From the NCBI GenBank assembly GCA_032718475.1, contig JAUCBJ010008592.1, forward strand, positions 1-45,539: 45,539 nucleotides of DNA, in the 5' to 3' direction. A model generated the notes under the pieces. That model ran no database searches and was not told the origin of the DNA. It saw only the letters and a list, made by a program, of their open reading frames with translations. Each line of letters opens with the position of its first letter. Positions within the stretch are counted from its first letter, which is position 1. Positions 10,993-22,515 of this stretch are shown here, one piece after another. The translations under genes and the position numbers were made by a program. This stretch comes from Nemertoderma westbladi. Its lineage: Eukaryota > Xenacoelomorpha > Nemertodermatida > Nemertodermatidae.

Positions 10993-13900
10993 CTAGGCCC
11001 CACAGGCGCCAGTCTTCTCCTGACAGGCAGTCTGTATCCCAACCCCTAGGAGATGGAGGAGCCGGCATTGCTTTACCCCTCCCTGATAATGACCCACTTG
11101 GCCCAAACCCTATTGGAGGGAGGCCAAATGGCGAAATTCAGTCTGGGATTTCCAATGCAGACTCTTCCCACTGGGCTTATGTACCATCTAGGCCCAAAAA
11201 CCCCCTGGTGAACATGAGACAAGTTACCATGCTTGCCTCAATAAATCCCAGGACTCTCAACCCACCACTGCAACAAGGGGAACTTACTGCTCTTGCAGAT
11301 AAGCTGAACCTGACTGCAGTCGGTATTCAGGAACACCGCATGAGGTGCTCTGAAGAAGTAAGATACCAGGATATGGGTGGTGGTTGGCAGCTTGTTCATT
11401 CCTCAGCGGATGATCAGGGAAACGGGGGAGTGGGTCTGCTTTTAAATCCAACTGCTTTTGCAGCACTAGACAAGGTAGAATCCATTTCCCCCCGTATAAT
11501 TTGCTACCACTTCACTTGCGCTGGTAAGATGGCAAAAAAGTTCCCCAAGGTTGTGATTATGGTATGCTATTCTCCAACTAGTACTGCTGATATAGCTGAT
11601 GTAGACACATTCTATAACCAGCTGCAAGCAGCTACTGACTGTATAGACAAGCATGCCTTTCTCACTATCCTTGGCGACTTCAATGCCAGCTTACCAAGAT
11701 CCTCTTCTAACCCATGGGTTTATAGTGACACTGTAAACCGAAATTCAGGTCATTTGCAAGATTTTCTTCTGGCAAATGAGCTGTTTTCGGCCAATACAAA
11801 TTTCCAAAAACGACCTGGAAAGCTGTACACCCATGTGGGTCATAAGTCCCAGATAGACCACCTCATCTTCCGTAAGAAATACAGAGGATCAATAATTGAC
11901 TGCTCTTCTCTCACAGTGCGGACATTTCAGACTGACCATCGATTGGTTATGGGAAAGACCAAATTAAGCCTTCGTGCAAACAAGGGTCTTAAAAAGTCCA
12001 CCCCACATCATGACTGGTCTACCTTGGATAAAAACCCCATTATAAAGGATAACTTTACAATTGAGGTTACAAATCGATATTCCAGTCTCATAAATGAAGA
12101 AATGAACCACTGTGAGAAATATACCCAGTTTGCTGCAGCAGTAAAGTCAGCTGCAAAGAAAACTTCCTCTAAAGCCACGGAAGTTGAAGAAGATCCCCTG
12201 GGCAGACCAGCGCATTCTAGACCTGCGAGAGGCATTGAACAAAGCCCAAAGAGAGTATCGTAGCCGACGTTGACGTACAACTTCTGCAAAAAATGCAGTG
12301 AAAGCTTCAGTGAAATCTCTAAACAAGCAATACTCGATTAATAAAGCAAAGCTTATCAGCGAGCAGGTTGATACTATCAATGCTGCTGACGAAAGCAGGA
12401 AATCTGCTGAAGCCTGGCAAGCAATCAACCTGCTCTCTGGAAGAAAAAGCCGACCAACTGCCAAGATGAAGGCTGATTCTCCAGCCGACCGCTTGGCCGG
12501 CTGGAAGTCTCATTTCGAGAAATTGCTAAATAACGATCGAGAACTGACTGACGATTTCACTGTAAAGCCTGTGTCACACACAATACTCTCAGACATCCCA
12601 ATTGGTGACATAACATTCGAAGAGGTCTTAACTGCTTCGAATGACATTAAAACCAATAGGGCATCTGGTGTTGATGATGTGCCTCCCGAGGTCTTTAAGA
12701 TCAGAGAATGCCTTCAACTAGCCCACCCTATCCTAGCAGAAATGTACCGCACTAAAATTGCACCACAAGAACTGAAGACTAATCGGCTAACACCCGTTCC
12801 AAAGAAGGGCAACCTCTCCTATTTTGGTTCATATCGTGGAATTAGTCTAATCTCAATTGCAGCTAAATTATTCAACAGAATAATGCTGAATCGCATTAGG
12901 GATCCTGTAGAAAGACTCTTGCGTGGGAATCAAAATGGGTTTCGAAAAGGTAGAGGTACCTTTGAACCCATTCTGGCACTTAGAAGGATTATTGAAGAGG
13001 TTTCTACAAAGAAAGACAGACATTTGGCTGTCATATTTGTGGATTTCTTCAAGGCCTTCGATTCCGTGTCACGCCCACGCATGTTCCAAATTCTCCTGGC
13101 ATTTGGGATCCCCAATGAGATCATTAATGCAATCAGATCAGTATATGACGGTTCCACGACCTTTGTATCCACTACTGATGGAGACACAGACCCATTTGAG
13201 GTTCTCTGGGGTGTCCTTCAAGGAGACACATTAGCCCCGTTCCTCTTCATTATTGTGGTGGACTATGTGCTGCGGACATCACTCGATCTTCATGAAGCTG
13301 ATGGGGTGGAAATATATCCACCATCAGGTAGCCGTAGACGTGGTTCCCCAGCAGAACATCTAACCGACCTTGACTTTGCAGATGACCTTGGTTTACTGTC
13401 AGAGACATTAGAAGGAGCACAGAAGCTGCTATCTAGCTTAGAGGAGGCTGCATCTAGTGTTGGCCTCTTGGTGAATAGCACAAAGACCAAAATTCTGACA
13501 GTAAACATGGCTTCAGATCAGCAGAAAATTGATCGGGATAACATTCAATCGCTGGATGGACTGGTAAGTCATGTGAACGACTTCTGCTACAGTACCTTGG
13601 ATCATGGGTTCGGAGGTCTGCTGAATATCTCCGAATTCGCAAAGGGAAAGCCTGGTCCGCCATCCACAAGCTATCCAGGATCTGGAAGTGCTCTGACATC
13701 TCATGCTCTTTAAAGGTACGCCTTTTCCGTGCAGCAGTGGAGCCTGTGCTGCTCTATGGCAGCCCATGCTGGGCTCTAACTGCTGAAGACACCAGGTCCT
13801 TGGATGGCACATACACCAGGATGCTTCGCCGGGTGCACAACATAGCATATGATGCACACATAAGCAATGAGGTGTTATATAAATATGGTAACATCTCATT

Positions 13901-14159
13901 GCCAAGACCTGGCATCACCCTGCAGAAACGCCGTCTAATGCTTGCTGGGCACTGTTTCCGCCGGCAGGATCAACTTGTACACAACCTTGTGCTGTGGCAG
14001 CCTGCTGGCGAGAATAGACGTGGTGGACAGCCAATGACTTTCCTCAAACGCCTGCTCAAGGACACAGGACTTGAGAACAGGAATGAATTAGGAAATTTTA
14101 CGGCTGACCGCAAGATCTGGGGGCGCTGTGTTTCTGGGGCCGCCGGCACTGCACCCTAG
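10993..14159 (+). pseudogene. Endonuclease-reverse transcriptase pseudogene of the satellite-embedded retroelement
   Basis: The frame is open from the left junction, with its first ATG at 11214. The endonuclease part shows 'GIQEHR' (Glu), 'LGDFNAS' (Asp/Asn), 'SQIDHL' and 'TDHRLV' (His). Near 12195 the frame shifts by +1; in the new frame there is a TGA at 12271-12273 inside an otherwise conserved linker. The RT domain follows (12298-13600) with 'KTNRASGVDDVPPEV', 'YRGISLISIAAKL', 'NGFRKGRGT', 'VDFFKAFDSVS', 'GVLQGDTLAP' and the catalytic 'DFADDLGLL'. At about 13589 an extra AGTAC pentamer shifts the frame back, and the C-terminal domain (13600-14159) reads 'RRLMLAGHCFRR' and 'NLVLWQPAG'. At least two frameshifts and one stop make it non-functional. 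Assignment to the RTE or Nimb group is from motif style only. Confidence 0.87.
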
Positions 14160-14181
14160 TGCAAGCCGATCATCATCATCA
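10993..14181 (+). mobile_element. RTE/Nimb-like non-LTR retroelement inserted in the 15-bp minisatellite
   Basis: This block separates two parts of one minisatellite. At the left the satellite stops after unit position 2 (…CCGG-TA); at the right it resumes at position 3 (TACACTCAACTGG), so no satellite phase is lost. The 3' end is a short ATC trinucleotide tail (ATCATCATCATCA) rather than poly-A, as in several single-ORF non-LTR groups. The endonuclease-RT reading frame is already open at the left junction without an ATG, so the copy is probably 5'-truncated. Any target duplication would be hidden in the array if its length is a multiple of 15. Confidence 0.85.
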
Positions 14182-15550
14182 TACACTCAACTGGTATACA
14201 CTCAACCGGTGTACACTTAACCGGTATACTGTACACTCAACCGGTATACACTCAACTGGTATACACTCTACTGGTGTACACTTAACCGGTATACTGTACA
14301 CTCAACCGGTATACACTCAACTGGTATACACTCAACTGGTATACACTCAACTGGTATACACTCAACTGGTATACACTCAACCGGTGTACACTTAACCGGT
14401 ATACTGTACACTCAACCGGTATACACTCAACTGGTATACACTCCACTGGTATACTGTACACTCAACCGGTATACACTCAACTGGTATACACTCAACTGGT
14501 ATACACTCAATCGGTATACACTCAACTGGTATACACTCAACCGGTATACACTCAACTGGTATACACTCAACCGGTGTACACTTAACCGGTATACTGTACA
14601 CTCAACCGGTATACACTCAACTGGTATACACTCAACTGGTATACACTCAACTGGTATACACTCAATCGGTATACACTCAACTGGTATACACTCAACCGGT
14701 ATACACTCAACTGGTATACACTCAACCAGTGTACACTTAACCGGTATACTGTACACTCAACCGGTATACACTCAACTGGTATACACTCTACTGGTGTACA
14801 CTTAACCGGTATACACTCAACTGGTATACACTCAACTGGTATACACTCAACTGGTATAAACTCAACTGGTATCCACTCAACCGGTGCACACTTAACCGGT
14901 ATACACTCAACTGGTATACACTCAACTGGTATACACTCAATCAGTATACACTCAACTGGTATACACTCAACCGGTATACACTCAACTGGTATACACTCAA
15001 CCGGTGTACACTTAACCGGTATACTGTACACTCAACCGGTATACACTCAACTGGTATACACTCGACTGGTGTACACTTAACCGGTATACACTCAACTGGT
15101 ATACACTCAACTGGTATACACTCAACTGGTATACACTCAACCGGTGTACACTTTAACCGGTATACTGTACTCTCAACCGGTATACACTCAACTGGTATAC
15201 ACTCAACTGGTATACTGTACACTCAACCGGTATACACTCAACGGGTATACACTCAACTGGTATACACTCAATCGGTATACACTCTATACACTCAACCGGT
15301 GTACACTTAGCCGGTATACTGTACACTCAACCGGTATACACTCAACTGGTATACACTCAACCGGTATACACTCAACCGGTATACACTCAACTGGTATATA
15401 CTCAACTGGTATACACTCAACTGGTATACACTCAACTGGTATACACTCAACTGGTATACACTCAACTGGTATACACTCAACTGGTATACACTCAACTGGT
15501 ATACACTCAACTGGTAATACACTCAAGTGGTATACACTCAACTAGTATAC
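14182..15550. repeat. 15-bp minisatellite, right part (~91 units)
   Basis: Same unit and same variant classes as the array at 9444-10992, including the TATACTGTACACTCAACCGG block. It resumes exactly in phase after the retroelement. The last third (about 15310-15530) is the most homogeneous, with nearly pure TATACACTCAACTGG units. Confidence 0.96.
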
Positions 15551-15620
15551 CATAATCTAATATATACATATATACATATACATATATATATATTATATAC
15601 ATATACAATATATATATACC
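15551..15620. repeat. AT-rich microsatellite
   Basis: Alternating TATATA/ACATATA sequence separates the 15-bp and 46-bp arrays. Confidence 0.8.
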
Positions 15621-16331
15621 TTAATCTATACCATCATGTGAATATAGGTTAACAAATTTTGTGAATATAGGTCTACAAATTTTCATGAGTTAATCTATAA
15701 CATCATGTGAATATATAGGTCTAGAAATTTTCATGAGTTAATCTATACCATCATGTGAATATAGGTCGACAAATTTTCATGAGTTAATTTATACAATCAT
15801 GTGAATATAGGTCTATAAATTTTCATGAGTTAATCTATACCATCATGTGAATATAGGTCGACAAATTTTCATGAGTTAATTTATACCATCATGTGAATAT
15901 AGGTCTACAAATTTTCATGAGTTAATCTATACCATCATGTGAATATAGGTCGACAAATTTTCATGAGTTAATCTATACCATCATGTGAATATAGGTCTAC
16001 AAATATTCATGAGTTAATCTATACCATCATGTGAATATAGGTCGACAAATTTTCATGAGTTAATCTATACCATCATGTGAATATAGGTCGACAAATTTTC
16101 ATGAGTTAATCTATACCATCATGTGAATATAGGTCTACAAATTTTCATGAGTTAATCTATACCATCATGTGAATATAGGTCGACAAATTTTCATGAGTTA
16201 ATCTATACAATCATGTGAATATAGGTCTACAAATATTCATGAGTTAATCTATACAATCATGTGAATATAGGTCTACAAATATTCATGAGTTAATCTATAC
16301 CATCATGTGAATATAGGTCTACAAATTTTCA
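15621..16331. repeat. 46-bp minisatellite (~15 units)
   Basis: The unit contains ATCTATACCATCATGTGAAT, then ATAGGTCGACAAATTTTCAT, then GAGTTA. Units alternate partly between GTCGAC and GTCTAC, suggesting a 92-bp dimer as the amplified unit in part of the array. The first unit has an internal slip that repeats GTGAATATAGG. Three late units carry AAATATTCAT in place of AAATTTTCAT. Confidence 0.95.
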
Positions 16332-19300
16332 TAAAAATTTCATAAAATTGCTATTATTTTTTAAATAGTTTCATCAGTGTCTGCATTCGGCTGGGGAGGA
16401 GTAATACGCACTACCAGTTCCTCATTTGGGAAATTCGATACAATCCTAAGAGAACATAATATGAATCAGAGACAGCAAATTATTGGATTGACGACGAGGT
16501 CCTGTTATTTACATTCAAGTAAGCTGAATTATCTTCTACGACGTTGTGCAACACATCGAATTTTGAAAATTAAATCTACAGTGCAAGTTATAAATTGTTT
16601 ATGCCCTTCGCTTCATCATCATCATCATCCACATTTATCATGGTTAGTTCCCGTTATATCAGTGGGGAAAGCGGTAATATTTGAGGACGGATTCCGCGAA
16701 TGAGTTGGGTTGGCTAGCAATATGTATATACTGTATTACGATGACGAAGCTAAACCATGATCAAGTCGTTCGCCTAACCAAACAATGCTGGTGTTACGAC
16801 CAGATCTTGGATCAACCCTTGACCACCGCACCGCACCCGAGTAGACTCCAGAATGTCGTCCAGACCAACTACAAGTACGCGAACCACAAACAGTTCCATT
16901 ACAAGTAACAAACTAAAAAAAATACTAAATACTAATAATGCGAATGCATGTTGGGTGTTGAAACAACTGCGATAAATAATATAGGCCTACATACTTGTAT
17001 TTCCCCCTTAGGCTAACTCCCCACCGCTCCCCCCTCATTGTGCAATACCATGCAATGCGAATTCGATCCCTCCAGCCACTACTATACGGAATGCCGCACT
17101 CCACGCAGGTATCCCATATTAGTTTCTCAAGTTTACTGGTATTACCATACGGAGGGTCCTGAGGGTTGGCAGTTTTATGTCTGGGTTCAGATGAGGCTCC
17201 TAATATCTGGAGGGCACAATGTTTAACAATCTATCTCAGGGAGGGTAACCGAAGAGGGGTATATAAATTTGCTTCATGACATCTTGTCATACGGCTGTCA
17301 ATATAACATGTTCTGATTGCAACCTATAATACCCACGGACTCCAACCATTCATTAAGGCTTATTTTTTTCAATTATCTGCCTCCAGTTTTATCCGACGAT
17401 GTTATGCAGTAAAATAAATTGGAAATGAGCTGTTGCAACTGTAATTAAAGGTGTAATATTATGGGTTTGTTCAGAAGTGGAAATGCAGTAAAGATGGAAA
17501 TGCACCTCGCTGGTTTTACCTTCGAATAATTATTAATTCTTTATATTTATGGTGATAAAATGTAAATATAAAATACCTATTAACCTTCCCTATATTAATA
17601 GGTGGAACTTTACTTAATTAACTTAATCAGTGAAACACAAAGCAGCGCAGTCAATCTTAAGGCACCTCTCTCCAAATATTTAATTGAATTTCAAAATAAA
17701 ATGCATTTGCTGTAACAGAAATCGAAATTTGTTAAAACTTTTGTAAATATGATATAACGGGCACACAACCGGTGCATAAATTATTATTACTTTCAATTTC
17801 GTTCAGTTCAGTTAATTAAGTTTTCAAAGCGACCGCGACCGGGGGGGGGGGGGGGGGGTGTGAACTGAACATTGGTCTGCCTACTGATCCGTAACGGTGG
17901 GCGAGGTTGCCTTTAGGCAATTTACACTTCAGCGGGGAGCAAATTATGTTGTTGAATACAGTTTGTTATACTTTGTGCACACTGCAAATACAGTAAGCCT
18001 ACCCCAACAGTACACAATTCATCTGCTGATCAACTTTACCTGCAGTACAATATGTCATTGAATTTCGTACATATAAAGGCCATGATCACTTCGCATGTAA
18101 CGGAACAGTACACAGTATAGTATATTATACCGCACGGCCTGGGGTACACTATTGATTGAGTATCTACACGTTGCTTAAATACGATTGTCATAAATAAAGA
18201 TTCCTCTTTCAAATGACACAATATACTGAATTTCTTTCATATGACTTTCATATGCACCTGGTGAGGATGCTAAAAGTTGACTCCAGCAAATAAGTCATGT
18301 ATATAATTGTGGGGCGAGCCACGAAAGTAAGCGAGCTTAGCTGCACATGTGTACCACTATCTCAATCCGTGTGTCTGTCGATCTGTAGATCCGTGTTTTT
18401 TTAAACGTTAATAAATTCATAGGTAATCAACGATGAAATCTATCCAAACTTGGTACACATGTTGTTTGGCAAAAGTTTATGAATTTTCCAAGTAGAATTT
18501 GCGTGTGGCCTTCGAGAAACTAAGATAAAATCAGTTAAGTACCGGTAGTCAATTAAGATGATTACGGTAAAAAAAAACAGAATTTTTCTGCCTGACCTTT
18601 TATGGAAATTAATTATTTTCTAGTATAAGATTTAAATAATTATACTTAAAGATTATACAACTGTAATCCCCATACCCCATTCCATTATAGTTTTTAATTA
18701 GTTCAAGAGATTTGCTGTACATTGTACGAAATCCAGCTCCCTCATTCCATGGCGTGCTTGCTATTGTCTAGCTAGGAACCACTTCAACCAGTCCCTCCTC
18801 ACCACTATTCGAGCAAAGGATAATTACTAGGACAGGCAGTTGTAGTGTAAGGAGCCAGACTAATAAGCCAGCTTGCTTATTCTTTATATCGCAAAATGAT
18901 TGGCCGAGTATTTAATCGTGATTCTTTAGAATAATTATCTAAATACTGTAATTTCGTTGAGGCATTTCCATGGTAAATTAATATATATCAGTATCAACAC
19001 TATCGGCATAAGGTAAGTTTTAATATTTCTTACAAATTGGGTCGCCTCTATACCTAAAATATATTACTTTTAAAACACCAATTTTCTGTTACTACCTGCC
19101 TTTCATCAACCCTATGTGTGCCTTTGGATTGGGGTGGTGCAGATTAAAGAGGGGGTTGAAGGGGGGGGGGGGGGGGGGGTGGAATTGCCCGCCTATCTTT
19201 GATTTATTGGCGGTTTGGTTAAATTTCTTAAATACTGATTTTGTGATAGAATCGCTCAATTTTAATTTGTATCTCATAACTGAGCCTCGTGCTGCGCGAG

Positions 19301-19348
19301 GGCTCCACGAACGTGTTAATATTAGTGTTTATAAAGTTAGTGTTTGTC
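16332..19348. other. Long non-coding stretch
   Basis: About 3 kb, mostly AT-rich. Visible items are a short CATCAT trinucleotide run (about 16611-16629), a poly-G run at 17841-17858 and another at 19161-19179. The short open frames here (e.g. 16377-16703, 17038-17226, 18036-18221) have no recognisable domain and are not supported as genes. Unseen exons of a spliced gene cannot be excluded. Confidence 0.45.
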
Positions 19349-19569
19349 TGGCTGGGTGCAATCTTCGCGCGCGTCCAACTTTCGCCCGCGGGAAATCTTC
19401 GCCCCCGCCCAACCTTCGCCCGATTAGGGGAAAGGAGCAGGTTACAGACACGATAGGTTACAGACACGAATTTTTCTAACCAAAACAATAAGCGAGGTTG
19501 TTAACACTCATTTTGAGGGCGAAGATTGGTCCGGGCGAAGATTGCTCGCGGGCGAAGTTTGCTGCGCCC
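19349..19569. mobile_element. Small foldback element with ~16-bp CTTCGCCCG repeats in inverted arms
   Basis: The left arm (about 19358-19421) has four tandem units around CTTCGCCC; the right arm (about 19518-19569) has three units around GGGCGAAGATTG in the opposite orientation. Between them lies the core AAAGGAGCAGGTTACAG … CTAACCAAAACAATAAGC, shared with 8521, 38095 and 39108. A 7-bp direct repeat GTTTGTC flanks the block at 19342-19348 and 19570-19576. This matches foldback architecture, but the flanking repeat is short enough to be chance. Confidence 0.5.
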
Positions 19570-20041
19570 GTTTGTCCATGTTGAAGTAACAGTTGGTGCC
19601 CATGCACAGATAGTAATTGCAGTAACGCAACATAAACAGTGGGTTTCTATGTATGTCCCTTACGATTAGATACTGTAGAAATGTGTTTCGCGATTAGAAA
19701 CATTTTATAACTGCAAATAATATCACCTCACAGATTTTTATGTTAACTTATCAGTAAGATACTCCTCATATTATATTTTGTTCAATTACAGTATCATAAA
19801 TTCTAGTCGGATTCGCACCCCTAGAAAAATATGTAGCAAAACAAATAAGCATGGAGGCCGACCCTGAGTCGGCCGACCAGCACGTGTACACATCCTAACT
19901 TATAGGAAAAACTGCGGAGTTCGTAATAGGAAAAACTGCGGAGTTTGTACTAGCACCCAAAAGGGATGAACCTCAGAAGCTGAAATTTTGCATGTGGACA
20001 GACATCCCCGCCCGTTAGAATCGGTGATCTTCGTTTTCTAA
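19570..20041. other. Non-coding spacer before the duplicated segment
   Basis: Holds a short direct repeat (two copies of ATAGGAAAAACTGCGGAGTT at about 19901-19943) and a GC-rich imperfect palindrome around GTCGGCCGAC (about 19868-19880). No gene seen. Confidence 0.45.
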
Positions 20042-21860
20042 AAAATTCGACCTTTAAGGGTCAAAAGTCAAACTTCGTAAATTTTGGAAAAATCACGCTT
20101 TTTTTCATTCGTACTCAATTATCTCACAGAAAATCAAATACAAATCCTGAGATATAGTGTGGGTTTTTTCTAACTATATAAATGATGCACCTTCTATCAA
20201 AGTTTCAGATTTCAAAAATTGGCCATTTTGAAGTGAATCCTTTTTTCCCAGAAAATTTGTCAAAAAATCGCTATTTTTCAATATAGCGTAGCCCCTAGCT
20301 CCTAGTCTATTAGGCATATGGTATTGAAACTTATAACGCAAACGTCCAGATAGTGTGGGCATGTTCTCCGAAAATTTCAACCAAAAGGGATTTAGTGGTC
20401 GGCTATGGGCAAGTCGTAAACATTACGGCCCCACTTTCGGCCAATTTGATTTGATTTCGTAAGCGCTCTAGCTCTGTTACTACATCAAATCAATCGAGAG
20501 ATCAATGAGTAATCAATAGAGGGAAGGAAGGTGGCGCTAACTTCTCAATATTTCAGATCCGGACCTCCATCAATTTTAAGGGGGGGGGGGGGGGGGCAAA
20601 AAGGGGAAATCACAAAATCGTAAAGATACAACTTCGGGGAAATTTCATTTTCTCAAAATTGTAAGCTTAACTTTTATTTAAGCTTTAATATGTTTTAGTA
20701 CTACTCAATCGCTATCTACTGTACCGGTACTTTGAACATTATTCCTAAAAATCTATTTTTCTGGGAGTAAATTGATGATGGAAATTTTTGTCCGCCAAAA
20801 ATTCCGTATTTAAAAAAAACGTAAATTTTCGGAAGCCAATATCTCGAGATCCGTTTGTTTAAGGGTTCCAAAAAAATGAAACCTGTCTGATTTTTTGAGT
20901 TCTACAAATCTTCTATACATTGTTTTATAAAAAAAAATTAATCTTCAGGGGCCATAGGGGGGACAAACTTTTAAAAAAAAGGCCTTTTTTTACTAAGTTT
21001 TCCATAAATTGGCCAAAAGAGGTTTTTATCGAAAATGGTCCAATTACTTATTAAACCATTTATTCTTGCGCAACTATTCACCAAATTTCAGCGTATTTTA
21101 TTTTTGGCCAAAAATCACGGGATTCCCTTACGAGATTTGTCAATTTTTGGTGATATGCGCAAAAAAAACATTTTTGCCCGAAAACACTTTTTCTGGTAAA
21201 TATTGATGCGCTGATTCCAAATTTCGAAACTATTTTTGATTACAATCAATAGAAACAAAATTAGAGCATTTTCAATTGTGTAATAATTTCAAATATGACA
21301 AAAAATCTCAAAAAAATCTCAAAAAAAATTGCAAATCTTATTGTATCAACTTGTATTTGGTATTAGTAGATGCCTACACGTATTTTAAGATGTTTTAGGT
21401 ATATTATGATGGAATTGTACTTATACATAATGTCAGAAGCACTTACTGTAACACTCCTGCCATGTCATTTGGCATAACCTGCCTATTCCCTATATCTACG
21501 TTCCTCTTATATCCTCTCTCTCTCTCTCTTCTCTCTCCCTACTAGTTCGTTTTTATAAGATTTTGTAGTTGTAGTTCTAATTAATCCTAATTCTAGGAAT
21601 TTTCTGAAATGAAATGGAAAGGCAAGCGGAAATCTTTCGAAATGGATGAATGTTTTTTTAATTAATGAATGTTGAAGTTTAAGTAAAATTTGTAAATTCG
21701 ATAATTTTGTAGATTTATACGATATTATTAGTGAATACATAATTTGTAGGAAGAGGTTGATCACGATATTAGCAATTCGTTGAATATCCGGCCTATCTAT
21801 AAGTGAATATCACAAATAAATCAGCTGTCCAATTCCATACATACAGCGGTAATGCACATA

Positions 21861-22313
21861 TCGTGACCAAAGAGCCAGAACAACACACCAAAAAAATGTG
21901 GTTTCGAGAAAAATGCCAAAAACCTTCTCATTTCCCTCTATATGGATCCCGTCTCCTGATTTTTCGACAGAGGTCTGGGAAAATACGATGATGAATTTTA
22001 TAATAGTGGCTAGCATTCAAAATGAATGTAGATAATAAAAAAAACTGTTTTTTTCGTTATTTTCCAAAGAGGCAAAACAACACATACTGAAATTTAACAT
22101 TAACTCTAGTCTGTGTGTGTTGTTTTACCTCTAAAACGGTTTTCAACTTTTATGTTATGAGGGTTGTTCTGGTTTTCCATATCTCCTAAACGGACTGACA
22201 TACAAGTCTAGGATTTTAACATAAGATGTAGAACGCCATCTTGAGTATTTTTGGTAAAAAAATTTTTTTTTTGAAAAATTGTGGTATGTGTTGTTCTGGC
22301 TCTATGGTCACGA
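21861..22313. mobile_element. 453-bp MITE present in duplication unit A only
   Basis: The ends are inverted repeats: TCGTGACCAAAGAGCCAGAA at the left and its near-complement TTCTGGCTCTATGGTCACGA at the right. Unit B has an uninterrupted site (CACATATAAG near 25677), so the insertion is polymorphic between copies. A TA target duplication (21859-21860, 22314-22315) fits, although ATAT cannot be excluded. A second inverted pair lies inside: GAGGCAAAACAACACATAC (about 22070) and GTGTGTTGTTTTACCTC (about 22115). No transposase is encoded. TA suggests the Tc1/mariner superfamily, as an inference. Confidence 0.85.
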
Positions 22314-22515
22314 TATAAGCTAATTCGATAATATTTAAATTTTGTAAACGGTAAAATTCATAATTTATTCCTTTATTTGTTTTAAAACGTATATATTATT
22401 ATTTATTAGTATAAACTATAAAGACAATAAACGTACCTATATAATATATAATAAAAGTATCTACTTTTTACTGCAAAATTTAAAATATAGTTAATCCAAG
22501 TGCCAAATACTACTA

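Noticed and set aside
9412-15545. Many pentapeptide-repeat frames (YTLNW, STGIH, LVYTQ) on both strands
   Set aside because: They are direct consequences of the 15-bp minisatellite and contain no other sequence.
16611-16629. CATCAT run as a possible 3' tail of another RTE/Nimb-like copy
   Set aside because: No retroelement coding similarity was visible just upstream, so a plain microsatellite is equally likely.
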